Assembly (NCBI RefSeq): GCF_014773275.1
Contig: NZ_JACWMW010000001.1
Span: forward strand, 248,001 to 312,000
Direction: 5' to 3'
From: Mucilaginibacter rigui
GTDB taxonomy: Bacteria > Bacteroidota > Bacteroidia > Sphingobacteriales > Sphingobacteriaceae
Length of the DNA: 64,000 nucleotides
The position numbers and the translations under genes were made by a program. Of the stretch, positions 35,213-43,623 are shown piece after piece (the first letter of the stretch is position 1; every line of letters begins with the position of its first letter). The notes under the pieces were generated by a model. It was given only the letters and a program-made list of their open reading frames with translations, made no database searches and had not been told where the DNA came from.

Positions 35213-35250
35213 AAAAAACAAGCGAAAGAGGATATCTCCCCTTCCGCTTG
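35213..35250 (-). terminator. terminator after the YXWXXGXW-repeat gene
   Basis: On the minus strand the stem CAAGCGGAAGGGG / CTCTTTCGCTTG is followed by TTTTTT. A similar terminator occurs at 36556-36593, with the same outer stem. Confidence 0.75.
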
Positions 35251-35323
35251 CCTGTATTATTAAACTGAACAATGGTGGCATTGTAAGGGCCTCTTTAAAG
35301 AGACACAGCAATGCTATCATCTG

Positions 35324-36454
35324 TTATTTTTCTCGCGGTTGTTTTTCACGGGCTCTTTCGGCGTGTTGCGCGGGCTGCCTTATCTGCCTTGCCGGTTGGG
35401 CCTTAATCATTTTTACGGGTTGGGGCTTGTTCACGGCATACTTTGGTTGTTTTGGCCTTGCCGCAACAGGGCTCATTACATCAGGTCTTTTAGCCATATT
35501 GTCGCCTGGCTGGTTTGCGCGGTTTTTAACTGCGGCTATTTTTGCAGGCCTTGCTGTAGCCGGGTTTACCGCATCGGTTTTTTTAGCAGCATTATCAATT
35601 TGCTGGTTAGCGTCGTTTTTATCCGCGGCTATTTTTGCAGGCCTTGTTGTAGCCGGGTTTACCGCATCAGTTTTTTTAGCAGCATTATCAATTTGCTGGT
35701 TAGCGTCGTTTTTAACTGCGGCTATTTTTGCAGGCCTGCCTTTTTGGCCAAAGCCATCGCCATTAACTTTATTATAGGCTGTTACAGCAGGTTTGCCCTG
35801 GTTTGCCGAAACGTGCTGACTGCGGTTGGCCATTGCTGCCTGCTGGTGCGAAAGCTGGTCGGGAGTGGGTTGCACATGTTTTTCTTTCATGGCGGCCAGT
35901 TCTTCGGGCCGTGGTTTTGCGGTAATGCCGCCTTTGCCATTAAAGCTTGAACGGTTATTAATTGTAGTGCTATTGTTAACAATAACGGTATTATCAATAT
36001 AAGTATTTTTAACTATCGTTTTATTAACGTTAACCACAGCGGTGTTGTAGTTAAATGAGTTACCTACCCAGCGGCCACCACCGTAGCCCGAGCCGCTGTA
36101 ACCATAACCATAATTAACCCCACCATAAAAACCAACACGGGTGCCCCAATACCCGGGATGAAAGCTGTAGATGTTGCCATTGTACGCCCAGTAACCGGGT
36201 GTCCATAAATAATGAGGGCGCGGCGGGCTTACCCAAACGCCCGGTACCCAGTAATAATCGCCCATATTATTATCATACGCCCAATAGCCGGGTACCCACA
36301 AATAGCCATCAACGGGGCAAACCGGTTGTGTATAAACCGGTAGCGCGGGCGGGGCTATATTAATAGATAAGCTTACGTTAACCTGTGCAAATAACTTTGA
36401 TGATGACACTAAAACTAATGCCAGCATAAAAAAACCTTTGATTACCTTTTTCAT
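35324..36454 (-). CDS. secreted YXWXXGXW-repeat protein with 31-residue tandem repeats
   Basis: The 376-residue protein has a signal peptide (residues 1-23, ending LFAQ). Residues ~45-110 contain at least four copies of the YxWxxGxW motif (YLWVPGYW, YYWVPGVW, YLWTPGYW, FHPGYW). A Gly/Tyr-rich and Asn-rich section follows. Residues 240-332 are three tandem 31-residue repeats beginning RPAKIAA, the first two almost identical, and the tail is very basic (HAERAREKQPREK). It is probably exported to the cell envelope or outside. The function of this motif family is not established. Confidence 0.85.
   Translation of the reverse strand: MKKVIKGFFMLALVLVSSSKLFAQVNVSLSINIAPPALPVYTQPVCPVDGYLWVPGYWAYDNNMGDYYWVPGVWVSPPRPHYLWTPGYWAYNGNIYSFHPGYWGTRVGFYGGVNYGYGYSGSGYGGGRWVGNSFNYNTAVVNVNKTIVKNTYIDNTVIVNNSTTINNRSSFNGKGGITAKPRPEELAAMKEKHVQPTPDQLSHQQAAMANRSQHVSANQGKPAVTAYNKVNGDGFGQKGRPAKIAAVKNDANQQIDNAAKKTDAVNPATTRPAKIAADKNDANQQIDNAAKKTDAVNPATARPAKIAAVKNRANQPGDNMAKRPDVMSPVAARPKQPKYAVNKPQPVKMIKAQPARQIRQPAQHAERAREKQPREK
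35459..35737 (-). repeat. three 93-bp tandem repeats within the YXWXXGXW-repeat gene
   Basis: Each unit encodes 31 residues starting RPAKIAA and containing KKTDAVNPA or a variant. The first two units are nearly identical at the DNA level and the third has diverged, which indicates recent duplication. The array also keeps a long spurious frame open on the opposite strand. Confidence 0.8.
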
Positions 36455-36555
36455 AATATGATTGTTTACAGGTATGACAAAGTGAACACGGATAAGTTAG
36501 GCCAAAGGCATTAGAATTAGATTAGAGTTTTGTAACTGGTTATGATGATGTTTGG

Positions 36556-36593
36556 ATAAAAAAGCAAGCGAAAGAGCCCCCCCTTCCGCTTGC
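36556..36593 (-). terminator. terminator after the ricin-like lipoprotein gene
   Basis: On the minus strand, GCAAGCGGAAGGG pairs with the CTCTTTCGCTTGC segment, followed by TTTTTTAT. It closely resembles the hairpin at 35213-35250. Confidence 0.7.
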
Positions 36594-36651
36594 ATTACTA
36601 AAAACTGATCAATGATGGATCTGCTAATTTTAAATAACTAAACGCCACTCA

Positions 36652-37200
36652 TTAATCATTACCTGTAGGGATTAATTTCCACATAAATTTATCGGTAGGC
36701 TCGGGTGCCTCAAAACGGATCTCGGTTGGCAGGTTGGGGCTGAACACAAAGCTGCGCAGGGCGTCGCCATTGTAAAAAGTGCTTTTAATATACCATTGTT
36801 TGGCACCGGGCGCTGCAACTATCCTGAAGCTTGTACCCGGGCCGGCAGGGCCTATCATTGGTGTATGGTCTTTAACTGCGTGTGGCTGAAAGTACATGTT
36901 ATCGGTACCGGCCAGGCGCATGGTATAACTGATCCCCTTTTTACTTTTGTACTGTTTTACTTCCCATTTTTGGGTGCCGCTGCCACTGTAGGGCTGTAAA
37001 AATACATTTTGGGCAAGGGTGGGCTGCCATGGGGTAAGTGCTTTTGAGTTATTTACAATAAAGTAGGTTCCGCTGGGCAGGGGCAGGGTATTATTAATAG
37101 CGGCGGGCATTTGCATGCTTTGGCCTATAGTTTTCATTTGGCTACAGGCCGATATAGCCAGGGTAAGCAGCACAGCGATGGATAACTTTAACGTTTTCAT
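36652..37200 (-). CDS. lipoprotein with ricin B-like (beta-trefoil) domain
   Basis: The 182-residue protein starts at the ATG at 37200, which gives a good lipoprotein signal (lipobox LAISAC, Cys19). An upstream in-frame start would add 20 unrelated residues. The mature part reads PSGTYFIVNNSKALTPWQPT, VFLQPYSGSGTQKWEVKQY and GTSFRIVAAPGAKQWYIKST, with the repeated QxW-like positions (QKW, KQW) of ricin-type beta-trefoils. A carbohydrate-binding role is possible but not shown. It has its own terminator. Confidence 0.7.
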   Translation of the reverse strand: MKTLKLSIAVLLTLAISACSQMKTIGQSMQMPAAINNTLPLPSGTYFIVNNSKALTPWQPTLAQNVFLQPYSGSGTQKWEVKQYKSKKGISYTMRLAGTDNMYFQPHAVKDHTPMIGPAGPGTSFRIVAAPGAKQWYIKSTFYNGDALRSFVFSPNLPTEIRFEAPEPTDKFMWKLIPTGND

Positions 37201-37700
37201 GGCAGGTGTTTGTTTTGTTTGATACAAGTTTAACAACCTGATGAATACGAGGTTATGCAAATGAGCGGAGCAGGGTTTGCAGATTAGTGAAGGCCGTGTT
37301 TTAAAGAGGGAATGTTATCTCCGGGGCGGGCGGATGGGGCGGGTTCGTTCTAATAATATCCTGGGAAAGAGTGGTTATCTTTGGTTCCTCGTCATCCTGT
37401 TTTTCATCTCACTAAACCAGTTTGTAAAATTTATAGTCGCAGTGGTAGCATTTATATCTTTTAAACGGCAGCCAAAATAACAACGTTTTAAGAATGGGGT
37501 TACGATGGATGCGCTGCCCATGTGTTTACTGCAGGCAGGGGATGTCCCTTTCAAAATGTTCTGTTTGGTGTTTCGCGGTATTTATTGATACAACCAACAT
37601 GGCAGGTTTTATTGGCAATAGCCGCACTACCTAATATTGTATTAAGCTTTTAATGGGTTACACGGTATTTTTGCTAAGTGTGAAAATAGTACACGCTAAA
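37201..37700. other. 500-bp region without a recognisable gene
   Basis: It presumably holds the promoter of the lipoprotein gene at its left end. I see no inverted repeats of note and no believable coding frame; the longest plus-strand frame (67 codons) has no family features. Confidence 0.4.
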
Positions 37701-37940
37701 TTAAAACGACAGTCTGTTACGCCTCTGCAGGATGGCATCTATGCGTTTGCCAATAGCGTTGAGCACATGTTGGTCTAAAAAGTCTTCGTTGCGCTGCATC
37801 CATTCGCTGCCCATTTTAAAAAGCATGGCGGCTTTGCCATCGGCGAATTTTACGTTCCAAACATGCCAGGTTTTAAAATAGGCACTTGTAATTTCAATAA
37901 GGTGTGCTGTTCCATCGGGCAGTTTAATTTTGTGTTTCAT
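37701..37940 (-). CDS. small hypothetical protein
   Basis: The 79-residue protein begins with beta-like text, MKHKIKLPDGTAHLIEITSA, followed by FKTWHVWNVKFADGKAAMLFK and a helical, basic end (NAIGKRIDAILQRRN). It has no signal peptide or membrane span. The codon usage and the ATG look genuine. I do not recognise the family. It is flanked by long gaps on both sides and stands alone. Confidence 0.6.
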   Translation of the reverse strand: MKHKIKLPDGTAHLIEITSAYFKTWHVWNVKFADGKAAMLFKMGSEWMQRNEDFLDQHVLNAIGKRIDAILQRRNRLSF

Positions 37941-38162
37941 AGCTTGTAGTTGTGAGTCGATGTCATATAGAGACGTTAGAAAACACGCTATTATTGTTTA
38001 AAGTTTGTCGTTAAATTGTCTGTAAATGCGTTTTAAAGCTAAAGGATTAATTATCAAGCCATAAAAAAATTGGTAACATTTATATGCTGATTATCCTGTG
38101 ATAGGTTGCCTTTAAGTTGCTATCAACAGGCAATTACAATAATAGGTGCCGGGGCGGCTTAT

Positions 38163-38720
38163 TTAGTTTAACCGATACTGCAAATGCTCATGAACGCCAC
38201 CCAGTAAAGCCTTATCGCCCTTAACCTCGAAACCCAGATCGGTATACAGCTTTTTGGCCTTGTCGTTACCTTTGCTAACCAGCAGGCCAACTGTTTGGTG
38301 GTTAAGTTCGGCAGCACGTTTAAACAAGGCGTTGATAAGTCTTTTAGCTATGCCTTTACCCTGATGGCCCGGGTTTACCGCCAGGCAATCAATATAATAT
38401 TCGCCGGGTTGGGTCTCGTCTTCGGGCTGGCCGGTAAAACCAAGTTGGGTAGTGGTATACTGAAGGAACGGGCTGCGCAACTCATCCAGCTTTGCGCCGT
38501 CATAAGCCATGATCATTCCGCAAACTTCATCTGCTTCATCACAAACCAAAATATTGGTGTAGCTGTATTGATTGCCGGTTAGGGCAACAAAGCGCTCAAA
38601 CAGATCCAGTTGTATTTGCTCGTTGCTGTTATTGGCAAATTTGGCTGCCAGCTTGCCCATAGCCAGTATAATAAGGCGTGCTATAGCGGGTGCGTCGGTG
38701 GGTTGGGCGGGGCGTATCAT
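38163..38720 (-). CDS. GNAT-family N-acetyltransferase
   Basis: The 185-residue protein has the GNAT fold: RPAQPTDAPAIARLI at the N-terminus, a central IDCLAVNPGHQGKGIAKRLI with the acetyl-CoA pyrophosphate loop (QGKGIA), and the C-terminal VGLLVSKGNDKAKKLYTDLGF. The substrate is unknown. A cupin gene starts just upstream on the same strand and ends 4 bp before this ATG, so the two are probably co-transcribed. Confidence 0.92.
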   Translation of the reverse strand: MIRPAQPTDAPAIARLIILAMGKLAAKFANNSNEQIQLDLFERFVALTGNQYSYTNILVCDEADEVCGMIMAYDGAKLDELRSPFLQYTTTQLGFTGQPEDETQPGEYYIDCLAVNPGHQGKGIAKRLINALFKRAAELNHQTVGLLVSKGNDKAKKLYTDLGFEVKGDKALLGGVHEHLQYRLN

Positions 38721-38724
38721 CGTT

Positions 38725-39099
38725 TTATTTTTCTATTTGGCCCTCGTCGGGGATGAAATTTATCTGGTGCGATGGGTCGAACGGGACGTACACCCGTTTC
38801 CAGGGTTCGTCGTCAATCAGTTTCCATTTGTGGGCGGTGCCGGTTGTATCTAACGCTATCAGGATCTCGCCGGGTTTTACAATAAAAGTTTCGCCGGGTA
38901 GGGTTTCAAATTCAAGCGTGCCCGATAGGGTGATCACATATTGCTCGGCAGGGGCGTTGTGCCAATCATAAAACGAGTGCGGCGGCGATTCCTGAAACCT
39001 GATGGAAGATGCCTGGTTAAAAACACCTTCGTTTACTGTTCCCGTTTGTACGTGCGAGTGGCCATCATGGCCGGTATATAGTTTATAAGCTTTTATCAT
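38725..39099 (-). CDS. cupin-domain protein
   Basis: The 124-residue single-domain cupin has SFYDWHNAPAEQYVITLSGT, with the metal-binding His region, and GETFIVKPGEILIALDTTGTAHKW as the second cupin motif. Such proteins may be isomerases or dioxygenases, or may only bind a ligand. The second His lies in AHKW. It is 4 bp upstream of the GNAT gene, in the same operon. No substrate can be inferred. Confidence 0.85.
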   Translation of the reverse strand: MIKAYKLYTGHDGHSHVQTGTVNEGVFNQASSIRFQESPPHSFYDWHNAPAEQYVITLSGTLEFETLPGETFIVKPGEILIALDTTGTAHKWKLIDDEPWKRVYVPFDPSHQINFIPDEGQIEK

Positions 39100-39173
39100 T
39101 AGGGATATTATAATGCCGCTAAACTAATATATACCGCTTACATAACTGTTATGGCGGTGTAATATCTACGCCA

Positions 39174-39761
39174 TTAAAGCTTATCCAGCCTAAAGTACCC
39201 CAAATGGACCTCGTCTTCGGGCAGTCCATCTGCGGGGGTTATCGCTATGTGGTATTGAGCTTTCATCGCCGGGCTTAGCATCTCATCTATCCGATAAATA
39301 TCATCCACATCAATACCGTATTTATCATCAATATGCGAGTTGGCACCCTTTACCCCTGCAATGGTATTCTCGCGGAAAAACACCGTTTTTTTGGCTGCCT
39401 GGATGGCCAGCGCGCGGTCGTTTTTTACGGTTAGCACCACGTAATGCTGCTCTTCAAGTTTGCCGCTTTGGTAGCCACCCAGGTTAATGAAAAATAATTT
39501 GTTTGGCGAAGTAGTGTCAGCTTCTGCTTTAGGTATCACTTTTATGCTGTAACCTTCAACGGCGTTCACCTCGCGCCAGCCATCAATATGCAGGTTTGCA
39601 CTGGTGCCGCGCCAAAAGGCTTTTATATCGGGTATGAGGTCTTTTAAAGTGGCGGCTATCCCAAAGAAATAGTCGTGCTGCTCTACATGCCTGCCGGGGG
39701 CTTTAGAGCCTAAAAGTAACATGTAAAGCTTTAGGCTTTGTGCCGGTGTATCCTGGTTCAT
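39174..39761 (-). CDS. DUF1543-domain protein
   Basis: The 195-residue protein shows the characteristic DUF1543 opening KLYMLLLGSKAPGRHVEQHD, followed by FFGIAATLKDLIPDIKAFW and LHIDGWREVNAVEGY. A similar, weaker second half (KNDRALAIQAAKKTVFF, NSHIDDKYGIDVDDIYRIDE) suggests an internal duplication, as in other members. The function of the family is unknown. It lies 9 bp downstream of the flavoprotein gene, so the pair is probably one operon. Confidence 0.85.
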   Translation of the reverse strand: MNQDTPAQSLKLYMLLLGSKAPGRHVEQHDYFFGIAATLKDLIPDIKAFWRGTSANLHIDGWREVNAVEGYSIKVIPKAEADTTSPNKLFFINLGGYQSGKLEEQHYVVLTVKNDRALAIQAAKKTVFFRENTIAGVKGANSHIDDKYGIDVDDIYRIDEMLSPAMKAQYHIAITPADGLPEDEVHLGYFRLDKL

Positions 39762-39770
39762 GCTATGTTA

Positions 39771-41480
39771 TCAAGTTTTAAAAATGCTTTCCGCGATGGT
39801 ATCCGAAGCCCTCTCGCAAAAATCAAGCCCCGAGTAATCGGGGTTGTAGCCGCCAATATACGGCACAGCCATTACATAAAGGCGGTTGGTAACCTCGCCA
39901 AGCCCGGCTACAGGTTGAAAATCATCATTGATGGTAATACCCGGCACTTTTAAATAGTATTTGCCTTCATCTTCTGTCACGGTGTGTTTATTGTGCTGCA
40001 TGGCTTTTTTGCCACTGGCGGCATCCCTGAATTTTAGTTTAGCAGGAGAAATGACATGCGCAACCCTAAGGCTTTCATACGGAAAATCATCATAAGAGAG
40101 GTGCGGCTGGCCCGAACAATCAACATAGGTTTTATAGTGCGTTGATTGTTTTTTACCGTTTCCGTCTATATAATAATAATTGGCTCCACCTTTTCTGTCG
40201 GGCTCTGCGTCGCTATCGTTACCTACGTCAACCAGTTCAAGCAGGCCGGCATCATGCAGTGCAAAAAACTCTTCGCACGAGCTTTGGGGGATGTAGGCAA
40301 TTACAATAGAGATAAGCGGTAGCAGCGTTTTCTGTAACCGCTGCATATCCTCGGCCGAAAAGTGTTTGGCAGGGTAGTTCATGGCAAAACTTAAAACGCC
40401 CAGCATTTCCTTCCAATAAATAGATTCGTGCTTTTTAATGGAACGGGCAGCTTCTTCGTATTCAACCTTCATCAGCTCAAACGGGTCGGCTTGTTCACGC
40501 AGCGCCATCATGGCACCCACAAACTCCTCCATACCCATGTTTTTTATATAATCGTAAAACACGGGTTGTTTTTGGCGGATGGGGTCTTTGAAATCCTTTT
40601 CAAAAATAAAATCGAGAGAAAGGAAGCCATTATTACCTTTAATATGTGCTTCTATTTCATCATCTGTTAATAACGAGTCATTCTGCAGGTGCGAATCCTC
40701 CAGGTGAAACCTAACGGCGGGCAGCATACCGTGGCGCGAATGCATTACTATTTTAAACCCTTCGCTGTTGGGCGATAGCTGATAAATAAGTTTGCCGGCT
40801 TTATTTTTAAAATATACCCCATTATGGCGGGCAAGGGTGCGTACGGCATCAACCGCTGTAAGCGATGCTCCTTTTATGGCAACTGCATGGTTTAACTGTA
40901 AACCCAGCTTTGTTGGTGGGTAAGGCGAATCGAACCAACCGGGTACCTTGCCCTCGTGTTTTACAGGCCAGTTGTGCCCGGTGCAAATAACGGCTTGCTC
41001 AAATTCGAACGATGAGCCACCCGCAATTTTAACGCGTACCAGGTTTTGTTCGGGCAGGTCTATAATGTCGGTTACGGGGCTGTTGTAATGGATAGTATAT
41101 TCAATGCCTGCCTCATCTGCTTTTTGTTGTAACAGGGCAAATTGGGCTGCAAGGTATTGGCCAAACAGCAGGCGTGGCAGTACTTTATAATCGTTAAATA
41201 GTTCGGGGGTGATACTAAACTTGTCAAGTAGTGCTTTCGGTGCTGTTTTTATCCATTCGGCAATAGAGGTAACCAACTCAGGGATCTCGTTACCGGATAC
41301 ATTGGTGATATGCTCAGTACCCGCACCTTCGGTGCTGTAGGGCATGCCGGCGCCTAATTCCTGTTTTTTTTCAAAAACAGCTATGGCGATATCCGTGCGG
41401 CCGGCATCAACCAGGCGTTTAAACATGAACAATCCGCTTGGGCCTCCGCCCAGTATGGCAATACGTTTTTTATTTTTCAA
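39771..41480 (-). CDS. FAD/NAD(P)-binding oxidoreductase-like protein
   Basis: The 569-residue protein begins with the dinucleotide loop IAILGGGPSGLFMFKRLVDAG, followed by ELGAGMPYSTEGAG, and has VICTGHNWP and, later, AIKGASLTAVDAVRTLARH as a second nucleotide-binding region. It fits the large FAD-NAD(P)-binding family (pyr_redox_9-like) related to bacterial hydroxyacylglutathione and lysine/ornithine monooxygenase-type flavoproteins, though the exact reaction is unknown. The start is TTG at 41480. DUF1543 follows in the same operon. Confidence 0.85.
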   Translation of the reverse strand: MKNKKRIAILGGGPSGLFMFKRLVDAGRTDIAIAVFEKKQELGAGMPYSTEGAGTEHITNVSGNEIPELVTSIAEWIKTAPKALLDKFSITPELFNDYKVLPRLLFGQYLAAQFALLQQKADEAGIEYTIHYNSPVTDIIDLPEQNLVRVKIAGGSSFEFEQAVICTGHNWPVKHEGKVPGWFDSPYPPTKLGLQLNHAVAIKGASLTAVDAVRTLARHNGVYFKNKAGKLIYQLSPNSEGFKIVMHSRHGMLPAVRFHLEDSHLQNDSLLTDDEIEAHIKGNNGFLSLDFIFEKDFKDPIRQKQPVFYDYIKNMGMEEFVGAMMALREQADPFELMKVEYEEAARSIKKHESIYWKEMLGVLSFAMNYPAKHFSAEDMQRLQKTLLPLISIVIAYIPQSSCEEFFALHDAGLLELVDVGNDSDAEPDRKGGANYYYIDGNGKKQSTHYKTYVDCSGQPHLSYDDFPYESLRVAHVISPAKLKFRDAASGKKAMQHNKHTVTEDEGKYYLKVPGITINDDFQPVAGLGEVTNRLYVMAVPYIGGYNPDYSGLDFCERASDTIAESIFKT

Positions 41481-41579
41481 TTTATTGGATCACGTTTAGC
41501 GTGATATATGTAAATTGAAATAGCATCAAATTGTTTTACCAGTATTGCTTTATAGGATATTTTATATATTAAAGGTGTA

Positions 41580-42302
41580 TTAAAGTGTTGTTTCCTTTTT
41601 TTGCGGAAGGCTGTAATAAAATGTGGTGCCCTGGCCGGGGGATGACTCAGCCCAAATGCGGCCGTTCATCTGCGCTATCATATCCTTGCAAATGCTCATG
41701 GCCATTCCTGCGCTTTGCAAATAACCTTGTACCTGTGGCTCATTTTCCTGCAAATTAAAAAGGCTTTCAAGCTGATCGGCAGTCATTCCGTTGCCGCGGT
41801 CGGTAAAGGCAACGGTTACCCAGTCTTCGTCTGCGCTGCAGGTTATACCTATAATACCACCATGCTGCGAATATTTGGTAGCATTACTTAAAATATTACG
41901 GTTAATAAATTGCAGCATTTCCTTGTGCGCGTAAATAAGCTGGCGTTCGGGTATAACGTTATATAAGGTAATGTTTTTGCTTATCTGGTCGTAAAGGTAT
42001 AAACCGTTAGCCTCGTGTATCAGGTCGCATAAAAGCAATGGTTGTGTTTTGCCGGCCGAGTTTTCTTTTCTTGATTTTACCCAGCAAAGCAAGCCATCTA
42101 ATAGTTTTATGCTTTTAGCGGCGGTATTGCTCAGCTCTTCAAAAAGCAAATGCGTTTCATCAACAGTCAAAGGGCGCTGGGTGTGTTTAATTACATCGGC
42201 AGTCATCACTATAGACGCAAATGGCTGCCGCAGATCATGCGCCATTATAGCTATCAATGTTTGGCAAAAAGTATCTTGTGTTTCCAGGTTGTCTGATTTC
42301 AT
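41580..42302 (-). CDS. short histidine kinase lacking a sensor domain
   Basis: The 240-residue protein consists of a HisKA domain at the very start (H22 in LIAIMAHDLRQPFASIVMTA) and a HATPase domain (FINRNILSNATKYSQHGG, FTDRGNGMTADQLES, GMAMSICKDMIAQMNGRIW). It has no transmembrane or PAS segment, so it must be regulated by partner proteins. The ATG at 42302 is preferred over an upstream TTG at 42317. It is probably functionally tied to the LytTR regulator and hybrid kinase genes upstream on the same strand. Confidence 0.88.
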   Translation of the reverse strand: MKSDNLETQDTFCQTLIAIMAHDLRQPFASIVMTADVIKHTQRPLTVDETHLLFEELSNTAAKSIKLLDGLLCWVKSRKENSAGKTQPLLLCDLIHEANGLYLYDQISKNITLYNVIPERQLIYAHKEMLQFINRNILSNATKYSQHGGIIGITCSADEDWVTVAFTDRGNGMTADQLESLFNLQENEPQVQGYLQSAGMAMSICKDMIAQMNGRIWAESSPGQGTTFYYSLPQKKETTL

Positions 42303-42666
42303 GGCCGTGACGTGCAACTGAGTTTAACGGGTTGGCGCAGGTACTGATGGTGCTTTTTGTGCCTGCGATGATAATCGGCGGCTATGCATTACAAAAAAAT
42401 AATACAGCCGTTCCACATCAGCACTACAAACATTGGCAACATGCGTTGTAAATAATATGCATTACGTTTCCCTCCTTTGTTATGAAAAATATGCTATCAT
42501 TAACGATAAACAAGGCTTCACCTGCAAAGAAAAAAAGAGTTGCCAAAGCTAAAGACCACGTTCGACAGATACCCCGTTATGACAGACAGAAAGGTTGATA
42601 GGTTAGACCACGGCTACTCTTAAAAGTTTTGAAAAAGCATTATTTACAGGGATAGAAAAAGTGTTG
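42303..42666. other. 364-bp spacer between the short kinase and the LytTR gene
   Basis: Apart from a small basic plus-strand frame at 42482-42598, I see no gene or strong structure. It probably carries the promoter for the short kinase. Confidence 0.35.
42482..42598 (+). CDS. possible small basic peptide
   Basis: A 38-codon frame from ATG to TGA, encoding a peptide rich in Lys and Arg (KASPAKKKRVAKAKDHVRQI). It lies on the strand opposite to both neighbours. There is no ribosome-binding or promoter evidence, so it may be chance, but the composition resembles small nucleic-acid-binding tails. Confidence 0.25.
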   Translation: MKNMLSLTINKASPAKKKRVAKAKDHVRQIPRYDRQKG

Positions 42667-43401
42667 TTAGAACCACTGATGCGCAAACTTCCTGAAATCG
42701 TCTTTAAACTGTTCGGTTACAGGTATGATGGTTTTACCAATTTTGATAGTGCTTTTGGTAATAGCGTCTATCTTATCTACAGAAACTATGAACGACCGGT
42801 GCACCCTTATAAAGCCATTTACAGGCAACTTTTCTTCAAGCCCCTTCATGGTGGTTAAAGCTTTTAAAAAGCCGTTATTGCCCGTTAAATAAACCTTAAC
42901 GTAATCTTTAAATCCTTCCAGGTATAAAATATCCTTTAAATAAACGCGTACCATTTCATATTCTACCTTTAAAAATATAAAATCGTTTATCACATAGCTA
43001 TCGCTATGTATGGCGGGTTTATCTTTTTCGGCGAAATAGGTTTTGGCTTTATAGCAAGCTGCTAAAAAATCTTCATACAACACGGGTTTCAGCAGGTAAT
43101 CGAGCGCGTTTACTTTGTAACCCTCCAGCGCAAACTTTTCATGCCCGCTTATAAAAATAATACGGGGTGCATTAACGCCATGCATAGCCTGCAGCATTTT
43201 AGCAAGTTCCATACCTGTAATACCGGGCATGTTAATATCCATAAATATGAGTTGGATATCCTGTGTTTCTATAGCGGCAAGTGCCTCAGAGGGCGACTGA
43301 TAGCATGTTATTAAGTTTAAAAACGGTACCTGACTTATAAATACCTGCAGATGAGATATGGCTAATTCGTCATCATCCACAATGATACAATTGATTGACA
43401 T
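42667..43401 (-). CDS. LytTR-family response regulator
   Basis: The 244-residue protein has a receiver domain (IIVDDDELA, D55 in LIFMDINMPGITG, YLLKPVLYEDF) and a C-terminal LytTR DNA-binding domain (DIYLEGFKDYVKVYL-like segment, KALTTMKGLEEKLPVNGFIR, RVHRSFIVSVDKID). It regulates transcription by binding short direct repeats. The ATG at 43401 gives the proper N-terminus; an upstream in-frame start would add 15 residues. It is located between the short kinase gene and the hybrid kinase gene, all on the minus strand. Confidence 0.95.
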   Translation of the reverse strand: MSINCIIVDDDELAISHLQVFISQVPFLNLITCYQSPSEALAAIETQDIQLIFMDINMPGITGMELAKMLQAMHGVNAPRIIFISGHEKFALEGYKVNALDYLLKPVLYEDFLAACYKAKTYFAEKDKPAIHSDSYVINDFIFLKVEYEMVRVYLKDILYLEGFKDYVKVYLTGNNGFLKALTTMKGLEEKLPVNGFIRVHRSFIVSVDKIDAITKSTIKIGKTIIPVTEQFKDDFRKFAHQWF

Positions 43402-43623
43402 AGGCAAAGATGTAAGCAATAATTGGTCAACAAACACTAAAGCCAATGTTTAATTGGCTTTTTTACCTGCCTGTATGCGGCAAGTGGCTGTATCTGTATA
43501 TACCGTGCATTAAAATTAGGGTATTGCTTTTATATATTATTGGTGTGATAAAAGTTTTTTATTGGTGCTGTAAAATCTAAAATGTGTGTTTATTTTCTCA
43601 ATTGTAGCACGCCATTCCACAAT

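Noticed and set aside
35339-35950. 203-codon plus-strand frame opposite the YXWXXGXW gene
   Set aside because: It is kept open by the 93-bp tandem repeats of the minus-strand gene; the minus strand has a signal peptide and a known motif.
37277-37480. 67-codon plus-strand frame
   Set aside because: Arg-rich start followed by a hydrophobic run, with no promoter, start context or family resemblance.
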